Origin: Flavobacterium sp. ACN6
GTDB lineage: Bacteria; Bacteroidota; Bacteroidia; Flavobacteriales; Flavobacteriaceae
Assembly (NCBI RefSeq): GCF_002304005.1
Contig: NZ_MRCQ01000007.1
Location: 62,001-126,000, forward strand
DNA: 64,000 bases
Reading direction: 5' to 3'
This document shows positions 60,522 to 64,000 of the stretch, in pieces. The first letter of the stretch is position 1, and each line of letters starts with the position of its first letter. The notes under the pieces were generated by a model. The model made no database searches and was not told where the DNA came from. It was given only the letters and a program-made list of their open reading frames with translations. A program made the position numbers and the translations under genes.

Positions 60522-62147
60522 TTATCCTAAAAATGGATATCTGTAATCTTCTGGAGTTACAAAAGTTTCTTTAATTGTTCTTGGAGAAGCCCAACGTAGT
60601 AAGTTCAATGCAGAACCTGCTTTATCGTTAGTTCCAGAAGCTCTAGCGCCTCCAAATGGCTGCATTCCAACAACTGCTCCAGTTGGTTTGTCATTAATGT
60701 AGAAGTTACCAGCTGAATTTTGCAATTTCGTTGTTGCTACTTCAACAGCATAACGATCTTGGCTAAATACTGCTCCAGTTAAAGCATACTCAGAAGTAGT
60801 ATCAACTAATTCTAAAGTTTCTTCCCATTTAGCATCTTCGTAAACATAAATAGTAATTACTGGTCCGAATAATTCGGTTTCCATTGTAGTATATTTAGGG
60901 TTTGTCGTTACAATAATAGTTGGCTCAATAAAGTATCCAACAGATTTATCGTAATTTCCACCAACAATGATTTCTGCATCAGCGTCTTTTTTAGCTTGGT
61001 CGATATAACTTGCTAATTTATCAAAAGAACCTTCGTGAATAACTGCTGTAATAAAGTTTCCAAAATCTTCTGGAGAACCCATTTTCATAGATTTTACATC
61101 AGCAATCAATTGTTCTTTTACAGCTGGCCATAAACTTTGTGGAATATAAGCTCTTGAAGCAGCAGAACATTTTTGTCCTTGAAATTCAAAAGCACCACGA
61201 GTAATTCCTGTAGCAACTTGTTTTACGTTTGCGCTTGGGTGTGCAATAATAAAATCTTTACCTCCAGTTTCACCAACGATTCTTGGATATGTTTTGTAAT
61301 TGTGAATGTTTGCTCCAATTTTAGCCCAAATATCTTTAAATACGTGAGTTGATCCTGTAAAGTGGATACCAGCAAAATCGCGGCTTGCCAAAACAGTATC
61401 TGTAATCATTAAAGCATCTCCAAAAACTACATTGATAACTCCGTCAGGAACTCCAGCTTCTTTGAAAACATCGATAATGATTTTTGCAGAGAATACTTGG
61501 CTGTCACTTGGTTTCCAAACCACAACATTACCCATCATAGCAGCACTTGCAGGAAGGTTTGCAGCGATAGCAGTAAAGTTAAAAGGAGTAATTGCATAAA
61601 CAAAACCTTCTAAAGGTCTGTATTCTAAACGATTCCAAACAGTTGAATCTGATTTTGGCTGATCGTTGTAGATTTGAGTCATAAACTCAACATTATAGCG
61701 TAAAAAGTCGATTAATTCGCAAGAAGCATCGATTTCTGCCTGGTGAATATTTTTAGATTGACCAATCATTGTAGCCGCGTTGATACGAGCTCTGTATGGT
61801 CCTGCGATAAGTTCTGCAGCTTTTAAGAAAATAGCAGCACGTTGTTCCCATGCCATATCTGCCCATGCTTTTCTAGATTCTAGTGCATTAGCAATTGCTT
61901 TTTCGATATGTTGTTTTTCAGCTAAATGATATTTTCCAACTACGTGTTTGTGATCATGAGGAGCTGTAATGTTTCTTGTGTTTCCAGTTTTGATTTCTTC
62001 GCTTCCAATATATAAAGGAACGTCGATTTGAGAATTCCACAATGTAGTGTAAGCTGCCTGAACAGCTGCTTTTTCTGGGGAGTTCGGTGCGTAGCTCTTT
62101 ACAGGCTCGTTTACCGCTTTTGGTACATGAAAAAATCCTTTAAGCAT
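60522..62147 (-). CDS. pruA: 1-pyrroline-5-carboxylate (L-glutamate gamma-semialdehyde) dehydrogenase
   Basis: A 541-residue aldehyde dehydrogenase. The catalytic Cys327 is in FQGQKCSAASRA and the general base Glu293 in VGETGGKDF; the NAD site has WKPSDSQVFSA and HFTGSTHVF. The length and the FFHVPKAVNEPVKSYAPNSPE start are typical of the delta-1-pyrroline-5-carboxylate dehydrogenase branch. It oxidises glutamate semialdehyde to glutamate in proline degradation. A TACTTTTG box (62229-62222, minus strand) precedes it by about 75 bp. Confidence 0.95.
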   Translation of the reverse strand: MLKGFFHVPKAVNEPVKSYAPNSPEKAAVQAAYTTLWNSQIDVPLYIGSEEIKTGNTRNITAPHDHKHVVGKYHLAEKQHIEKAIANALESRKAWADMAWEQRAAIFLKAAELIAGPYRARINAATMIGQSKNIHQAEIDASCELIDFLRYNVEFMTQIYNDQPKSDSTVWNRLEYRPLEGFVYAITPFNFTAIAANLPASAAMMGNVVVWKPSDSQVFSAKIIIDVFKEAGVPDGVINVVFGDALMITDTVLASRDFAGIHFTGSTHVFKDIWAKIGANIHNYKTYPRIVGETGGKDFIIAHPSANVKQVATGITRGAFEFQGQKCSAASRAYIPQSLWPAVKEQLIADVKSMKMGSPEDFGNFITAVIHEGSFDKLASYIDQAKKDADAEIIVGGNYDKSVGYFIEPTIIVTTNPKYTTMETELFGPVITIYVYEDAKWEETLELVDTTSEYALTGAVFSQDRYAVEVATTKLQNSAGNFYINDKPTGAVVGMQPFGGARASGTNDKAGSALNLLRWASPRTIKETFVTPEDYRYPFLG

Positions 62148-62301
62148 GTTATTTAAAATTAGATTATTAGATAATTTAAATGTTAGAAAATTTGATTTGT
62201 TACGAATAATCTAACGGTGCACAAAAGTACAAAGGATAAATTAATAAATTGACAATTTTATGATTAAGATAACGATAAAAAAGATTGCTGCAGACGATGC
62301 C

Positions 62302-62688
62302 TTAATTTAAAGCAAAAGGAGCACACATTCTAAAAGTAGGAACAATTACTTTGAATGTTTTTGTTGTAGTAAAATTGATCATATTAAAATGACCTTTCAT
62401 AGCACCATAAGGAGAGGATAATAAACAGCCTGAACTATAAGTGTGGTTTTCGCCAGGTTTTAAAACTGGTTTTTTACCAATTACACCTTCGCCGTCTACT
62501 ACTTCTAAATCGTTTAGCGAATCGAAAATTTCCCAATGACGTGAAGTCAGCTGTACAGAATCTTTACTATGGTTTTCGATTGTAACTACATAACTAAAAG
62601 CAAAATGAATCTTGTAGTTTTTGAAGTAAGTACCTTCAAAACTAGTCAAAACAGATATTTTTATGCCTCTTGTTATCTGAGAAACCAT
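62302..62688 (-). CDS. apaG: ApaG family protein
   Basis: A 128-residue FnIII-like protein: MVSQITRGIKISVLTSFEGTYF (start), then FAFSYVVTIENHSKDSVQLTSRHWEIFDSLNDLEVVDGEGVIGKKPVLKPGENHTYSSG, and the ending FRMCAPFALN. ApaG is named for a Co2+/Mg2+ efflux link in Salmonella, but the biochemical role is unclear. Often found near pruA and the T9SS plug gene in Flavobacteriaceae, as here. A TAGCTTTG box lies at 62728-62721 (minus strand). Confidence 0.93.
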   Translation of the reverse strand: MVSQITRGIKISVLTSFEGTYFKNYKIHFAFSYVVTIENHSKDSVQLTSRHWEIFDSLNDLEVVDGEGVIGKKPVLKPGENHTYSSGCLLSSPYGAMKGHFNMINFTTTKTFKVIVPTFRMCAPFALN

Positions 62689-62720
62689 ACTAAAGCCGTA
62701 TATATGTGAGTGTTATATGG

Positions 62721-62728
62721 CAAAGCTA
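62721..62728 (-). promoter_or_regulatory. -7 box TAGCTTTG of apaG
   Basis: Fits TAnnTTTG on the minus strand, 32 bp before the ATG. Confidence 0.5.
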
Positions 62729-62767
62729 CAAAAAAAAATCATTTAATCTAGAACCTTAACATTTGTT

Positions 62768-64000
62768 TTAGTTGACTATATTGATAGAGTTAGCATTTCC
62801 CTTGCCAATAACACGCTGATAACGATCTGTTGCTTCTCTATAATAGACCAGAATTGTATACTCATTTTCAGTTTGATAAAAGTTTCCGTCGATAGCATTT
62901 TCGTAATCAATAGCCCCATTTTTATTGGCAACAGTGTATTGGAAATTCGTAAATCCCTGCTTAATCATAACGGCTTTTTCAAAAACTCCTTTGTCTGTGT
63001 TATAGTCCATTTTATATTCTGGCGAAAGGCTGTAATTATTGAACATTCCAGTAATATAAATGTCTTTGTTTAATCTGAAAGCAGGTGCCGAAAGTGTAAA
63101 ATAAACCCATGCATAATCTGCTTCAATATCATTGTTAGAACCATTTATGTTTTTAACCACAAAGTTTCCGTTTACATCTTCGTAATTGGTATAAATCTGA
63201 TTCCCTCTTGCCTGATTGGTATACAAATAAGCATTATAAATATCATTATTAGAACCTACACGGCCAACATTATTATTTGCTGCCCGAATGTCTTTGTTTT
63301 CAAAGTATAAAAACTCATTTCCGCCCCAGAACTGGGTTTCTTTGTCGTATTTATAAACTAATTGATTTCCAATAGTGTATTGCGGTACAATATTTTTAAT
63401 GGCAGTATTAAAATTTCCGTTTTGTAATAAAAGTACTTTTACGTTTTGTGTTGGAGTCTGAAAAGTAATATCGTTTGAAACAATCGCGAAGTCAATATTT
63501 TGTTTAAAATCAATATTGCTGAGGTTTCGGCTTCGTTTTACCTGAGCAGCGACCGTAGAATGTTCTTCGTATAAAATGAACTTTCGTGAAAAAATAACTT
63601 CTTTATCTTCATTTAATATTTTTAGAATATAATTTCCTGAAAGCCTTATTTGTGTTGCAAATTGATTTGGAAATGGAAGTCGATAATGCGAATAAATCTG
63701 AAGGGTATTAAAAGAATTAGAATAATCTGTAATTCTCTGGCCGTCAAAACCGCTTAAATAATCTGTTTTCGGAATATCCGATGGTTTCCAGTTGTAATCA
63801 CAATGAGTAACTTCAAAATAATAATTGGCTTCACTTGCAAATAAATCATCAAACTGGAACTCAAATGTTGAACCTAATGGAAATATAGGAACAACATTCC
63901 CGCCATTTTGAACAAAAGTAACAGTTTTGATATTGTACGGAGGAACTACTTCAGTTTGTATTTCTTGGGCTTTCGCCGAAGTAAAAATAAAAAGCAGAAT
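62768..64000 (-). CDS. type IX secretion system plug protein (DUF5103), 5' end beyond the window
   Basis: The frame is open from the stop at 62768 to the right edge and reads codon-aligned to 64000 (the first visible residues ILLFIFTSAKAQE are the end of a signal peptide), so only a few codons are missing. Features: YYFEVTHCDYNWKPSDIPKT, RFILYEEHS-like strands, ENKDIRAANNNVGRVG, and YITGMFNNYSLSPEYKMDY in the C-terminal part. The family is the plug that sits at the SprA outer-membrane channel of the T9SS and blocks its pore. This fits the T9SS type-B cargo encoded at 25743. It lies upstream of apaG on the same strand. Confidence 0.9.
   Translation of the reverse strand: MLLFIFTSAKAQEIQTEVVPPYNIKTVTFVQNGGNVVPIFPLGSTFEFQFDDLFASEANYYFEVTHCDYNWKPSDIPKTDYLSGFDGQRITDYSNSFNTLQIYSHYRLPFPNQFATQIRLSGNYILKILNEDKEVIFSRKFILYEEHSTVAAQVKRSRNLSNIDFKQNIDFAIVSNDITFQTPTQNVKVLLLQNGNFNTAIKNIVPQYTIGNQLVYKYDKETQFWGGNEFLYFENKDIRAANNNVGRVGSNNDIYNAYLYTNQARGNQIYTNYEDVNGNFVVKNINGSNNDIEADYAWVYFTLSAPAFRLNKDIYITGMFNNYSLSPEYKMDYNTDKGVFEKAVMIKQGFTNFQYTVANKNGAIDYENAIDGNFYQTENEYTILVYYREATDRYQRVIGKGNANSINIVN

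Noticed and set aside
62742..62757. Third copy of the yceI/pirin palindrome before apaG
   Set aside because: Only the left half (TTAATCTAGA) matches and the distance to the -7 box is 14 bp, not 22-23.

Overview
The window looks like a chromosomal segment of a Flavobacterium-type member of the Bacteroidetes (Flavobacteriaceae). The base composition is AT-rich. Promoters follow the Bacteroidetes pattern (TTG, about 18-20 bp, then TAnnTTTG) and there are few Shine-Dalgarno sites. Typical lineage genes are present: a DUF4249-like protein, a type IX secretion system (T9SS) type-B cargo protein with a gliding-motility-type C-terminus, the T9SS plug protein (DUF5103), a folK-deoxynucleoside kinase fusion and lipoproteins of SCxxD/SCKK type. 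No phage, IS transposase, rRNA or CRISPR array was seen. The window is mostly core chromosome with repeat-rich spacers.

Layout. 1-3.2 kb: end of a DUF4249-like gene, a lipoprotein, an alpha/beta hydrolase and a small membrane protein. 3.2-7 kb: tig-clpP-clpX protein quality-control cluster. 7-9 kb: a decayed lipoprotein gene, a secreted protein and a YkuD_2-type L,D-transpeptidase lipoprotein. 9-12.8 kb: a GlxA/AraC regulator divergent from six alternating VOC (glyoxalase-fold) and SRPBCC (START-fold) genes, with a palindrome in the shared promoter region. 13-18.8 kb: serB, a GH3-family gene with a small membrane protein, DUF2797, a GT9 glycosyltransferase. 18.9-28.5 kb: AsmA-like protein, alpha/beta hydrolase, sppA, folK-dNK, a T9SS cargo protein, a SpoU-type methyltransferase. 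28.6-33 kb: DUF1573, mutS, tRNA-Gly and tRNA-Leu, a DUF1508-like protein and a small alanine-rich heptad lipoprotein. 33.4-39.1 kb: waaA, a sugar aminotransferase, galE, a RelE/ParE-type toxin-antitoxin pair, fabD, DUF983. 39.4-41.9 kb: AraC regulator, yceI and pirin; the last two share a promoter palindrome. 42.5-47.8 kb: a RamB/ScfR-like regulator divergent from the glyoxylate-shunt genes aceB and aceA. 47.9-50 kb: purT, DUF6370, Crp/Fnr. 50.8-64 kb: secreted protein, U32 peptidase family protein, beta-barrel protein, PA2169-type four-helix protein, a frameshifted serine beta-lactamase-like gene, aminotransferase, acyl desaturase, rsmG, a hypothetical, pruA, apaG, and the T9SS plug protein running off the right edge.

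The long spacers (14.2-14.7, 41.9-42.5, 46.1-46.5, 50.0-50.8 and 54.9-55.2 kb) hold recurrent small palindromic repeats, including elements with shared flanks but exchanged centres, an exact-length 112-bp duplication and a 150-bp MITE-like element. Several other spacers hold 7-bp (or 14-bp) tandem repeats. The observations most worth following are the shared 16-bp palindrome of yceI and pirin, the Lpp-like alanine-heptad lipoprotein, the palindrome between the RamB-like gene and aceB, the palindrome controlling the VOC/SRPBCC cluster, and the compensatory variation in the dispersed hairpin elements.
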